Origin: Bradyrhizobium aeschynomenes
GTDB lineage: Bacteria; Pseudomonadota; Alphaproteobacteria; Rhizobiales; Xanthobacteraceae
Direction: 5' to 3'
DNA: 64,000 bases
Assembly: GCF_013178945.1 (NCBI RefSeq)
Contig: NZ_JABFDM010000001.1
Location: forward strand, 248,001 to 312,000
The position numbers and the translations under genes were made by a program. Within the stretch, counting starts at the first letter, position 1, and every line of letters begins with the position of its first letter. Under the pieces are notes generated by a model. That model was not told where the DNA came from, made no database searches, and was given only the letters and a program-made list of their open reading frames with translations. Positions 39,433-48,284 of this stretch are shown piece after piece.

Positions 39433-42279
39433 CTAGCTCAGCGCTTCGGTGAGCGCGCCGTCGAGCATCTTCAGGCCCGATTTCAGATTGCCCTTGAGAT
39501 GAACCCGCAGCGCCCGCCGGCCGCGCTCGGTGAGCACGTCGAAATCGCCGCGCGCCTGCGCCGCCTTGATGACTCCGAAGCTGGCCTTCTGACCGGGTAT
39601 CGTCAGATCCTGCGCCTCGTCGGCGGTGATCTGGAGAAACACACCGCTGTCCGGCCCGCCTTTGTAGGCTTGGCCGGTCGAATGCAGAAAGCGCGGGCCG
39701 AACTCGGCACAGGTCGCGAGGTGCTTGGTGTCTCGCAGCTTCACGCGCATCCGCTGCAGCGCCTCGGTGTTCGCGCCATTGTGCTCGATATAGCCGAGCA
39801 GCGCGATGTAGTCGCCGTCGCCCGCGCGGCCGAGATGCGCCTTCAGCCAGGATGCGAGGGTGCCGTCGGCGCCATGCTCGCGCAGGCTCTCGGCATTGTG
39901 CGCGTCGGTGTAGAGTTCGCAGCCCTTGATGGCGACGACGGGCTCTTCCGCGGGAAGCGCTCCGCTCTGCTCGAAGGCGGCCGTCAGCTCCCGGGTCTTG
40001 ATCTTGGCCGATTCGACGTCAGGCTGGTCGAACGGGTTGATGCCCAGCACGGCGCCTGCCACGGCAGTGGCGATCTCGAAGCGGAAGAACTCCTGCCCGA
40101 GCTGGTCGATCGATCCCATCACGATGCGCACGACGGGATGACCGGCGTCCTCCAGGGCGGCGAGATTCGCCGCGTGATCGGGATCATCATCGCCTTCGAC
40201 CTTGATGTCGACGAAGAAGCGGTCGTTGCCATAGACCTCGGGCGAGGCGATCGGCTCGCCGTCGATCGGGATCAGGCCCTTGCCTTCCTTGCCGGTGGAC
40301 TCCGCAATCAGCTGTTCGGCCCAGGCGCCGAAATCGGCGACCTTGGGTGAGGCGAAGATGGTCACCTTGTCACGGCCATCGAGACCGGCGAGACCCATGG
40401 CGAGCCCGAGCTGCACGCCCGGATTCTGCAACGGCGGCACGTCGGGGCCGCAGGAGCGCACCATCGACAGCGCCTGCGTGACCAGCTTGCGCACATCGAT
40501 GCCGGCGGTTGCGGCCGGCACCAAGCCGAAGGGCGACAGCACCGAGTAACGGCCGCCGATGCTCGGCTCGCCGTGGAAGATGCGCGCAAATCCTTGCGCC
40601 TTGGCCGCCTTCTCCAGCGACGAACCGGGATCGGTGACGGCAATGAAACGATGGCCGGCCTTCTTGGCCCCGATCGCCTCGCTCACGCGGGCGAAGAAAT
40701 AGTCCTTCATCGCGTTCGGCTCGGTGGTGCCGCCCGATTTCGAGGAGACGATGAACACCGTGTTCGCAACGTCGATCTTCTTCTCCATCGCGCGTACCTG
40801 CGCCGGGTCGGTGGAGTCGAGCACATGCAGCCTGGGGAAGCCGGCCTTGCGCGGGAAGGTCTTGGCGAACACCTCCGGGCCGAGGCTGGAGCCGCCCATG
40901 CCGAGCACGACGGCGTCGGAGAATTTCTGTCCCTTCACGCGCCGGGCGTAGTCCTCATAGTCGGCGAGGTCGGCCTTCTCGGCGCTGGTCAGCCAGCCCA
41001 GCCATTTGTGCTCGTCGCGGCCGGTCCAGACCGAAGCATCCTTGTGCCAGAGGCGGCGGATCTTGGCGGCCTTGCGCCAATCCTCGGTCGCGGCCTGCAC
41101 TTTCTTCTCGAGATCAGCAGCAACAACGATCGACTGCTGCCCAAGTCCGGCGCCCAAGACCACCGCGCGCTTGTGTGCCACCGCGCCATACAGCTTGTCG
41201 GCGGCATCGGCGAACTGCTTGACGCCGTCGACCACGAGGTCGGCGGTGATCTCGTCGAGCGAGATGCCGGTTTTCGCCAGCTCCTCGAGCGCCGCCTTCG
41301 CGGCGTCGACGTCCTCCTCCAGGCTGTCGCGCACCTCGCCGTGGTCGCGGAATGCGTCGAGCGTCGCTGGCGGCACGGTGTTGACGGTGTTGGGGCCGAT
41401 CAACTCCTCGACATAGAGGACGTCCCTGTAATCCTTGTTCTTGGTGCCGGTGGAGGCCCACAGCAGGCGCTGCGGTTTGGCGCCCTTGGCCGCCAACCGT
41501 TCCCAGCGCTCGCCCGAGAACAGCCGCTTGTAGTCCTGATAGGCCATCTTGGCGTTGGCGATGGCGATCTTGCCCTTCAGCGCGGCCAGCCGCTCCTTCT
41601 CGGTTGGGTCGTTGGCCTGGGCGATCTTCTCGTCGAGCTGCTTGTCGACGACGCTGTCGATGCGGCTGACGAAGAACGAGGCGACGCTCGCGACATGCGA
41701 GGGATCGCCACCGTGGGCGACATGAGCCTCCAAGCCGGCGAGATAGGCTTCGGCAACCTGCCGATAGACGTCTTGCGAGAACAGCAGCGTGATGTTGACG
41801 CTGATGCCCCTGGAGATCAGGTGCTGGATGGCCGGAAGGCAGGCGTTCGTCGCCGGCACTTTGATCATCAGATTTTCGCGGTCGACCGCCTTCCAGAGCT
41901 GCTCGGCTTCGGCAATCGTTCCCTCGGCGTCCATCGCCAGATAGGGCGAGACTTCGAGGCTGACGAATCCGTCATTGCCGTTGCAACTGTCATAGACCGA
42001 TCGGAGCACGTCGGCGGCGTTCTGGATGTCCTCGACCGCCACGGCTTCGAACAACTGCGTCGGTGAGCGGTCGCCGCCCTTCAACGCTTTGGCGATGGGC
42101 GTGTCATATTCGTCCGAACTGCCGATCGCCTTCTCGAAGATGGCGGGATTGGAGGTGACGCCCTTGACGCCGTCCTCCTCGATCAGCCGCTTCAGGTCAC
42201 CCTTGGCGACGAAGCCGCGAGCGAGGAAGTCGAGCCAGACCGCCTGGCCATGTCGTTCGAGTTTCTTGACCGGATTCAT
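39433..42279 (-). CDS. tal-pgi: Bifunctional transaldolase/glucose-6-phosphate isomerase
   Basis: 948-residue fusion. Residues 1 to about 370 are transaldolase: KGVTSNPAIFEKAI, SLEVSPYLAMD and the Schiff-base lysine in NLMIKVPATNACLPAI (K140). From about 390 the phosphoglucose isomerase follows, with VLGMGGSSLGPEVFAKTF, SSKSGGTTEPNAM, TDPGSSLEKAA and a long C-terminal extension. The fusion joins the non-oxidative pentose-phosphate branch to glucose-6-phosphate/fructose-6-phosphate exchange and is known in several Bradyrhizobium-like and acetic acid bacteria (recall). First gene of the five-gene operon. Confidence 0.95.
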   Translation of the reverse strand: MNPVKKLERHGQAVWLDFLARGFVAKGDLKRLIEEDGVKGVTSNPAIFEKAIGSSDEYDTPIAKALKGGDRSPTQLFEAVAVEDIQNAADVLRSVYDSCNGNDGFVSLEVSPYLAMDAEGTIAEAEQLWKAVDRENLMIKVPATNACLPAIQHLISRGISVNITLLFSQDVYRQVAEAYLAGLEAHVAHGGDPSHVASVASFFVSRIDSVVDKQLDEKIAQANDPTEKERLAALKGKIAIANAKMAYQDYKRLFSGERWERLAAKGAKPQRLLWASTGTKNKDYRDVLYVEELIGPNTVNTVPPATLDAFRDHGEVRDSLEEDVDAAKAALEELAKTGISLDEITADLVVDGVKQFADAADKLYGAVAHKRAVVLGAGLGQQSIVVAADLEKKVQAATEDWRKAAKIRRLWHKDASVWTGRDEHKWLGWLTSAEKADLADYEDYARRVKGQKFSDAVVLGMGGSSLGPEVFAKTFPRKAGFPRLHVLDSTDPAQVRAMEKKIDVANTVFIVSSKSGGTTEPNAMKDYFFARVSEAIGAKKAGHRFIAVTDPGSSLEKAAKAQGFARIFHGEPSIGGRYSVLSPFGLVPAATAGIDVRKLVTQALSMVRSCGPDVPPLQNPGVQLGLAMGLAGLDGRDKVTIFASPKVADFGAWAEQLIAESTGKEGKGLIPIDGEPIASPEVYGNDRFFVDIKVEGDDDPDHAANLAALEDAGHPVVRIVMGSIDQLGQEFFRFEIATAVAGAVLGINPFDQPDVESAKIKTRELTAAFEQSGALPAEEPVVAIKGCELYTDAHNAESLREHGADGTLASWLKAHLGRAGDGDYIALLGYIEHNGANTEALQRMRVKLRDTKHLATCAEFGPRFLHSTGQAYKGGPDSGVFLQITADEAQDLTIPGQKASFGVIKAAQARGDFDVLTERGRRALRVHLKGNLKSGLKMLDGALTEALS

Positions 42280-43217
42280 GATGCCTATCTATGTGCTCTG
42301 GCTTGCTTTTTTAGGTTCCGGGCAGAACCGGCCCGGCCCCGGACGAAACTATGCGTCAGCCGTTTGGATAACGCCATTCATATTGGATTGATCCTCGTTG
42401 AATCCCAAGCGCTTCCTGCGGGCTTCCAAAGCCTTCCAAGGGCACCGGATTCCCATATGAGCGCACGCCAAGATCGCCCCGGCGGCGGCGCGGCGATGTC
42501 TTGGCTGAGACGGCTCCTGACTGGCCGCGCGATCGCGTCACGTGATCCGAACGGCTGGCGCCAGCGTCATTGGACAGGCCGTTGCCAAACGACGCTCATT
42601 CGTTCCATTTCGCTCAAATGAGAGATGATCGCACGATGGCTCCACTCGCCGATGCTCGCGCGAGCAGAACCCGTCAATATGCGCGCGAATATGTTGGGCC
42701 GATGAAGGTGCGCGTCCTTGCAGAGCGAAAAGCAGCGCACATCTGTTTCGGTGAGATGCCTTCATCCTTGCCGGATAGCAGCGATTGCGCACTTCGATCA
42801 CAGCATGACCACGCTGCCGGCGCTACTTGCGAATTTCTCCGGTCGCATGTGACGCGCACACCACGTCACGCCAGGAACGAATCGTTCCGGCGCCGCGGTC
42901 TTCGCGGGGAAGAGCTTCGTTCATTTGTGGTTCACCTGCGTCGCCGACACTGCTTCGGGCGTGTCGCAGCTCCGCTTCACGTGGCTTCACAACGGCTTGT
43001 GCGGCGCAGGGAGACTACGGTGCCGGGGTATTGCGGATGTTGCGAAGCAGAGACAATGGGGTACAAATGAAGGGAGTCGGCCTGCTTTTGCCGAACTATT
43101 GAGCGAAGTGCATGTTGATAGGGCATATGCTGCATGCGCTTTGCGTTGCGAAAGAGGACCAAGAGGGTGCCCAATGGGGGCTAGCGCGCTTCACTCTAAA
43201 TCGGTTCGAGATCAGTA
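42280..43217. other. Gene-poor 0.9-kb region between tal-pgi and prkA
   Basis: No recognisable protein. The longest open frames (for example 42570-43070, plus strand) have no codon bias, no domain and no good ribosome site. The base composition and dinucleotide feel differ from the flanking genes (more TT and AA runs). A perfect 15-bp palindrome GGAACGA-A-TCGTTCC is at 42874-42888. The region must hold the tal-pgi promoter; I could not place it. Confidence 0.5.
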
Positions 43218-43243
43218 GGAACGTACTTTGATCTCGGCCCGTT
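43218..43243 (+). promoter_or_regulatory. EcfG-type promoter upstream of prkA
   Basis: GGAAC (43218-43222), exactly 17 bases, CGTT (43240-43243). It ends 35 bases before the prkA ATG, an ideal distance. The match to the alphaproteobacterial general-stress consensus is exact. Confidence 0.68.
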
Positions 43244-43278
43244 GCAGCAGTGCGGCGGAACCTACGTGGAGAGGGATC

Positions 43279-45222
43279 ATGTACAACGATTCGTTGTTCA
43301 ACGCGTTCGCGAGGTCGTTCGAGGCACGCAGCCAGACCGACATGTCGATGCAGGAATATCTTGAATCGTGTCGAACCGACCCGATGCGATACGCGAACGC
43401 CGCTGAGCGACTACTAGCTGCGATCGGTGAGCCTCAGATGATAGACACGGCCAAGGACCCACGCCTTGGCCGTATTTTTTTGAACCGGACGGTTCGCCTG
43501 TATCCTGCCTTTGCGGGCTTCTACGGCATGGAAGATACGATCGAGCGCATCGTCGGCTTCTTCCGCCACGCCGCGCAGGGGCTCGAAGAGCGCAAGCAGA
43601 TCCTCTATCTGCTCGGACCCGTCGGCGGCGGCAAGTCGTCGCTCGCCGAGCGACTGAAGCAGTTGATGGAAACGCATCCGATCTACGTGCTCAAAGCCGG
43701 CGATGAGCTGAGCCCCGTATTCGAATCGCCGCTCAGCCTGTTCGATCCCGACACGCTCGGTCCGATGCTCGAGGAGAAATACGGCATTCCCCGCCGCCGT
43801 CTGTCCGGTCTGATGAGCCCGTGGTGCTACAAGCGGCTGGAAGCCTTCGGCGGCGACATCTCGCAATTCCGCGTCGCCAAGATCCAGCCGTCGCGGCTTC
43901 GCCAGATCGGCATCGCCAAGACCGAGCCGGGTGACGAGAACAACCAGGACATCTCCTCGCTGGTCGGCAAGGTCGACATCCGCAAGCTGGAGACCTACGC
44001 GCAGAACGATCCGGATGCGTATAGCTATTCGGGCGGTCTCAACCGCGCCAACCAGGGCATTCTCGAATTCGTCGAGATGTTCAAGGCGCCGATCAAGATG
44101 CTGCACCCGCTGCTGACGGCGACGCAGGAAGGCAACTATATCGGTACCGAGAACATCGGTGCGATTCCCTATAATGGCGTGATCCTCGCCCACTCCAACG
44201 AGGCGGAGTGGCAGAGCTTCAAGACCAACAAGAACAACGAAGCCTTCATCGACCGCATCTGCGTGATCAAGGTGCCGTACTGTCTGCGCGTCACCGAGGA
44301 GCGAAAGATCTACGAGAAGCTGATCCAGGGCTCCGAGCTCGCCACCGCCCCCTGTGCGCCGGCGACGCTGGAGACATTGGCCCGTTTCTCGGTCATGTCG
44401 CGGCTCCGCAAGCACGAAAACTCGACGCTCTATGCCAAGATGCGGATCTATGATGGTGAGAGCCTGAAGGAATCCGATCCGAAGGCCCGCAGCGTCCAGG
44501 AATATCGCGATGCCGCCGGCGTCGACGAGGGCATGGACGGCATCTCGACCCGCTTTGCGTTCAAGGTGCTGGCCGCGACCTACAACCACGACACGTCGGA
44601 AGTCTCCGCCGACGCGGTTCACCTGATGTACGTGCTGGAGCAGTCGATCAAGCGCGAGCAGCTGCCGGAGGAGGTCGAGAAGCGCTATCTCGAATTCATC
44701 AAGGCCGACCTCGCGCCGCGCTATGCCGAGTTCATCGGGCACGAGATCCAGAAGGCCTATCTGGAATCCTACTCCGATTATGGCCAGAACCTGTTCGACC
44801 GCTACGTCGACTACGCCGACGCCTGGATCGAGGATCAGGACTTCAAGGATCCCGATACGGGACAGCTGCTCAATCGCGAGCTGTTGAACCAGGAGCTGAC
44901 CAAGATCGAGAAGCCGGCAGGGATCGCCAACCCGAAGGACTTCCGCAACGAGGTTGTCAAGTTCTCGCTGCGGTCCCGGGCCCAGAACGGCGGAAAAAAT
45001 CCGTCATGGACCTCCTACGAAAAGATCCGCGAGGTCATCGAAAAGAGGATATTCTCCCAGGTCGAGGATCTGCTTCCGGTCATCTCGTTCGGCAGCAAGA
45101 AGGACGGCGAGACCGAGAAGAAGCACGACGACTTCGTCGCGCGCATGGTCGAGCGCGGCTACACCGAGCGGCAGGTCCGCCGGCTGGTCGAGTGGTACAT
45201 GCGCGTGAAGCAGGCGGGTTGA
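43279..45222 (+). CDS. prkA: PrkA (YeaG) family serine protein kinase / AAA-type ATPase
   Basis: 647-residue protein from the ATG at 43279, with GGAGAGGG upstream. The N-terminal PrkA AAA domain contains YANAAERLLAAIGEPQMIDT, the Walker A GPVGGGKS (113-120) and ISQFRVAKIQPS; the C-terminal PrkA domain ends FVARMVERGYTERQVRRLVEWY. E. coli YeaG and Bacillus PrkA act in nutrient stress and sporulation with YeaH and SpoVR, as here. The first ~68 codons use many codons rare in this genome (AGG, CGA, CTA, ATA, ATT, TTT), while the remainder has the usual G/C-ending pattern. A perfect intrinsic terminator lies inside this stretch (separate entry). Confidence 0.95.
   Translation: MYNDSLFNAFARSFEARSQTDMSMQEYLESCRTDPMRYANAAERLLAAIGEPQMIDTAKDPRLGRIFLNRTVRLYPAFAGFYGMEDTIERIVGFFRHAAQGLEERKQILYLLGPVGGGKSSLAERLKQLMETHPIYVLKAGDELSPVFESPLSLFDPDTLGPMLEEKYGIPRRRLSGLMSPWCYKRLEAFGGDISQFRVAKIQPSRLRQIGIAKTEPGDENNQDISSLVGKVDIRKLETYAQNDPDAYSYSGGLNRANQGILEFVEMFKAPIKMLHPLLTATQEGNYIGTENIGAIPYNGVILAHSNEAEWQSFKTNKNNEAFIDRICVIKVPYCLRVTEERKIYEKLIQGSELATAPCAPATLETLARFSVMSRLRKHENSTLYAKMRIYDGESLKESDPKARSVQEYRDAAGVDEGMDGISTRFAFKVLAATYNHDTSEVSADAVHLMYVLEQSIKREQLPEEVEKRYLEFIKADLAPRYAEFIGHEIQKAYLESYSDYGQNLFDRYVDYADAWIEDQDFKDPDTGQLLNRELLNQELTKIEKPAGIANPKDFRNEVVKFSLRSRAQNGGKNPSWTSYEKIREVIEKRIFSQVEDLLPVISFGSKKDGETEKKHDDFVARMVERGYTERQVRRLVEWYMRVKQAG
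43447..43481 (+). terminator. Intragenic intrinsic terminator/attenuator inside prkA
   Basis: ACGGCCAAGG (43447-43456), loop ACCCACG, CCTTGGCCGT (43464-43473), A, then seven T (43475-43481). The stem is perfect over 10 pairs. It spans codons 57-68 of prkA, and the T-run is read as Ile-Phe-Leu from ATT TTT TTG. The shape is canonical for a Rho-independent terminator, unusual in coding sequence. Confidence 0.7.
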
Positions 45223-45446
45223 TCGTGGTGCGGCGCCGGTGTTCACTGCATGAGCTGTAGGCCATCGGAGGAGCGTCGGCGCCTGGACTGCGGTCGATGC
45301 GGAACGGTCGACGCTGAGCTGCAAGGCGAAGCGTCGAGCAGGCGGATGATGCTGATGCGGTGCCGGATCCGACACCGTATTGCGCATCGCGGCGGGGGAG
45401 AGCAGGAGCAGAAGCCGCTGCAGCAGGAGGCGTATGGAACGTGGTC

Positions 45447-46724
45447 ATGCACATTATTGATCGGCGCCTGAATCCGGGCGGCAAAAGTCTGGAAAACCGC
45501 CAACGATTTTTGCGCCGCGCCAAGGCCCTGGTTCAGGGAGCGGTCAAGAAGACCTCGCAGGACCGCGACATCAAGGACGTGCTGGAGGGCGGCGAGGTCT
45601 CGATCCCGCTCGACGGCATGGACGAGCCGCGCCTTCGCCGCGAGGGCGGCACCCGCGACATGGTGTTGCCGGGCAACAAGAAGTTCGTCGAGGGCGACAT
45701 CCTGCCGCGTTCCGGCGACGGCAGCGGCCGCAAGTCGGGGCCGGGGCAGGGCGACAGCGAGGATGCGTTCCGCTTCGTGCTCAGCAAGGAGGAATTCGTC
45801 AACCTGTTCCTCGACGATCTTGAGCTGCCCGATCTCGCCAAGCGCAAGTTTGCCGAGGCCGAGAGCGAAGGGCTGGTGCGCGCGGGCTATTCGACATCGG
45901 GTTCACCGGCCAACATTTCGGTCAGCCGCACGGTGACCCGCGCGCTCGCCCGCCGCGTCGCGCTGCGCCGGCCGCGGCCCGAGGCGATTGCCGAGCTCGA
46001 AGCCCAGATGGAGCAGGAGACCGACGAGGAGAAGAAGGCCGCGCTCGCGGCCGAGCTCGAAGCGTTGAAGGCGAAGGCCAAGCGCATTCCCTTCATCGAT
46101 CCGATCGACATTCGCTATCGCCGCTTCGAGGCGGTGCCGAAGCCGATTGCGCAGGCGGTGATGTTCTGCCTGATGGACGTCTCCGGCTCGATGTCCGAGC
46201 ACATGAAGGACCTCGCCAAGCGGTTCTACATGCTGCTCTACGTCTTCCTGACGCGGCGCTACCGCCATGTCGAGATCGTGTTCATCCGTCACACCGACCG
46301 CGCCGAGGAGGTCGATGAGCAGACCTTCTTCTACGGCCCGGCGTCCGGAGGCACCTTGGTGTCGAGCGCCCTGCAATGCATGCACGACATCGTCCGCTCG
46401 CGCTTCCGCCCGTCGGACTGGAACATCTATGCGGCGCAGGCCTCGGACGGCGACAACGCAACCTCGGATTCGGAGAACGTCGCGCGGCTGCTGACCGACA
46501 ACATCCTGCCGGTGTCGCAATTCTTCGCCTATCTCGAGGTCGGCGAATCCGGCACCTATTCGTTCGAGATGCCCGATTCGGCGCTGTGGTCGCTCTATGA
46601 ACGGCTGCGCGCCAATGGCGAGCCGCTGTCGATGCGCAAGGTGCGCGACCGCAGCGAGATCTTCCCGGTCTTTCACGATCTGTTTCAGCGTCGCGGCACG
46701 ACGCAGGAGAGGGCCGCGTCATGA
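45447..46724 (+). CDS. yeaH: YeaH/YhbH family protein (DUF444)
   Basis: About 425 residues. The N-terminus HIIDRRLNPGGKSLENRQRFLRRAKALV and VSIPLDGMDEPRLR match YeaH/YhbH. The C-terminal half has a von Willebrand A-like region, MFCLMDVSGSMSEHMKDLAKRF, with a metal-site DxSxS, and VEIVFIRHTDRAEEVDE. An acidic, E/K-rich coiled stretch (about 180-215) precedes it. AGGAGG stands 16 bases before the ATG at 45447 and 10 before an in-frame GTG at 45441, so the GTG may be the true start. It works with PrkA and SpoVR by conserved gene order; the molecular role is poorly known. It overlaps spoVR by four bases. Confidence 0.93.
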   Translation: MHIIDRRLNPGGKSLENRQRFLRRAKALVQGAVKKTSQDRDIKDVLEGGEVSIPLDGMDEPRLRREGGTRDMVLPGNKKFVEGDILPRSGDGSGRKSGPGQGDSEDAFRFVLSKEEFVNLFLDDLELPDLAKRKFAEAESEGLVRAGYSTSGSPANISVSRTVTRALARRVALRRPRPEAIAELEAQMEQETDEEKKAALAAELEALKAKAKRIPFIDPIDIRYRRFEAVPKPIAQAVMFCLMDVSGSMSEHMKDLAKRFYMLLYVFLTRRYRHVEIVFIRHTDRAEEVDEQTFFYGPASGGTLVSSALQCMHDIVRSRFRPSDWNIYAAQASDGDNATSDSENVARLLTDNILPVSQFFAYLEVGESGTYSFEMPDSALWSLYERLRANGEPLSMRKVRDRSEIFPVFHDLFQRRGTTQERAAS

Positions 46725-48259
46725 GTGGGCTTCTGTTCGAAGGCGCAGACTGGAACTTCCTCACCTTGCAGCGCATCCACGATGCCTGCGAGACCGTGGC
46801 GCACAAGGAGCTCGGGCTCGACACCTATCCCAACCAGATCGAGGTGATCACCGCCGAGCAGATGCTCGACGCGTATTCCTCGGTCGGCATGCCCCTGTTC
46901 TACAAGCACTGGTCGTTCGGCAAGCACTTCGCGTATCACGAGGCCTCGTATCGCAAGGGCCTGATGGGCCTCGCCTATGAGATCGTGATCAACTCCTCGC
47001 CGTGCATCTCCTACCTGATGGAGGAGAACACGGCGACGATGCAGACGCTGGTGATCGCGCACGCGGCGTTTGGCCACAACCACTTCTTCAAGAACAACTA
47101 CCTGTTCAAGCAGTGGACCGATGCCGACGGCATCCTGGACTATCTCGACTTTGCCCGCGGCTACATCGCGCAATGCGAGGATCGGTTCGGCCGGCTCGCG
47201 GTCGAGCACACGCTCGATGCCGCGCATGCGCTGATGTCGCACGGCGTCGACCGCTATCCCGGCAAGAAGAAGCTCGACTTCCGCGAGGAGGAGAAGCGCG
47301 CCGGCAAGCGAAGGCTCTACGAAGAGGAGCAGTTCAACGATCTCTGGCGCACGGTGCCGACAGGGCCGGCCAAGACCAGCGCGGTGCTGAATGTCGAGCG
47401 CCGCCGCGCGCTGCTGGGCCTGCCGCAGGAGAATCTGCTCTATTTCCTGGAGAAATCAGCGCCGCGACTGGCGCCCTGGCAGCGCGAATTGCTGCGCATC
47501 GTCCGCCACATCGCGCAGTATTTCTATCCGCAGGGCCAGACAAAGGTGATGAACGAGGGCACGGCGACCTACGTGCACTATCGCATCATGAGTCGCCTGC
47601 ACCAGGAGGGTCGTCTCACCGACGGCAATTTCCTGGAATTCCTGCAGTCGCACACCAACGTCGTGTTCCAGCCGGAGTTCGACGATCCGCGCTTCTCCGG
47701 CTTCAATCCTTACGCGCTCGGCTTTGCGATCATGCAGGACATCGAGCGCATCGTGAAGGATCCGACCGAGGAGGATCGCGAGTGGTTTCCGGACATCGCC
47801 GGCACCGGCGACGAGATGGCGGTGCTGCGTGACGTCTGGGCCAATTATCGCGACGAAAGCTTCATCAGCCAGTTCCTGAGCCCGGCTCTGATCCGGCAGT
47901 TGCGCCTGTTCCATCTGCATGACGATCCGGCCGAGCGCGCTGGCATCCTGGTCGATGCCATCCATGACGAGCGCGGCTATCGCCGCATCCGCCGCGAACT
48001 GTCGAAGCAATATGACGTGGGCTACATCGATCCCAACATCGAGGTGGTCGACGTCGACCTCGCGGGCGACCGTCGTCTGATGCTGCGGCATACGGTGGTG
48101 AAGGGCGCGCAGCTCAGCGAGACCGACACCAAGCGCGTGCTGCAGCATCTCGCCGATCTCTGGAGCTACGACGTGTCGCTGGTCGAGGTCGACGCCGCCA
48201 CCGACAAGGTGCTGAAGGAGTACGTGCTCAATCCCCGGATACAACCGGCGGCCGCGTAG
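46721..48259 (+). CDS. spoVR: SpoVR family protein
   Basis: 512-residue member of the SpoVR/YcgB family: LDTYPNQIEVITAEQMLDAY, SVGMPLFYKHWSFGKHF, FGHNHFFKNNYLF, NEGTATYVHYRIM and FNPYALGFAIM are conserved blocks. The many conserved His and Glu residues, including HxxxH-like arrangements, suggest a metal site, but no activity is established. In Bacillus it is needed for spore cortex formation; in non-sporulating proteobacteria it is a stress-induced partner of PrkA and YeaH. Its ATG overlaps the yeaH stop, and its TAG stop forms the loop of a 10-bp hairpin. Confidence 0.95.
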   Translation: MSGLLFEGADWNFLTLQRIHDACETVAHKELGLDTYPNQIEVITAEQMLDAYSSVGMPLFYKHWSFGKHFAYHEASYRKGLMGLAYEIVINSSPCISYLMEENTATMQTLVIAHAAFGHNHFFKNNYLFKQWTDADGILDYLDFARGYIAQCEDRFGRLAVEHTLDAAHALMSHGVDRYPGKKKLDFREEEKRAGKRRLYEEEQFNDLWRTVPTGPAKTSAVLNVERRRALLGLPQENLLYFLEKSAPRLAPWQRELLRIVRHIAQYFYPQGQTKVMNEGTATYVHYRIMSRLHQEGRLTDGNFLEFLQSHTNVVFQPEFDDPRFSGFNPYALGFAIMQDIERIVKDPTEEDREWFPDIAGTGDEMAVLRDVWANYRDESFISQFLSPALIRQLRLFHLHDDPAERAGILVDAIHDERGYRRIRRELSKQYDVGYIDPNIEVVDVDLAGDRRLMLRHTVVKGAQLSETDTKRVLQHLADLWSYDVSLVEVDAATDKVLKEYVLNPRIQPAAA

Positions 48260-48269
48260 CGCGGCCGCC
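48247..48269. terminator. GC hairpin around the spoVR stop codon
   Basis: GGCGGCCGCG-TAG-CGCGGCCGCC: a perfect 10-bp stem whose three-base loop is the spoVR stop codon. No T-run follows. It separates two convergent genes and is symmetric, so it could act on both transcripts or protect mRNA 3' ends. Confidence 0.5.
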
Positions 48270-48284
48270 ATGCCCTGAGCGACG

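Noticed and set aside
42570..43070. Possible 166-residue protein in the gap before prkA
   Set aside because: No ribosome site, no recognisable domain, mixed composition and no codon bias.
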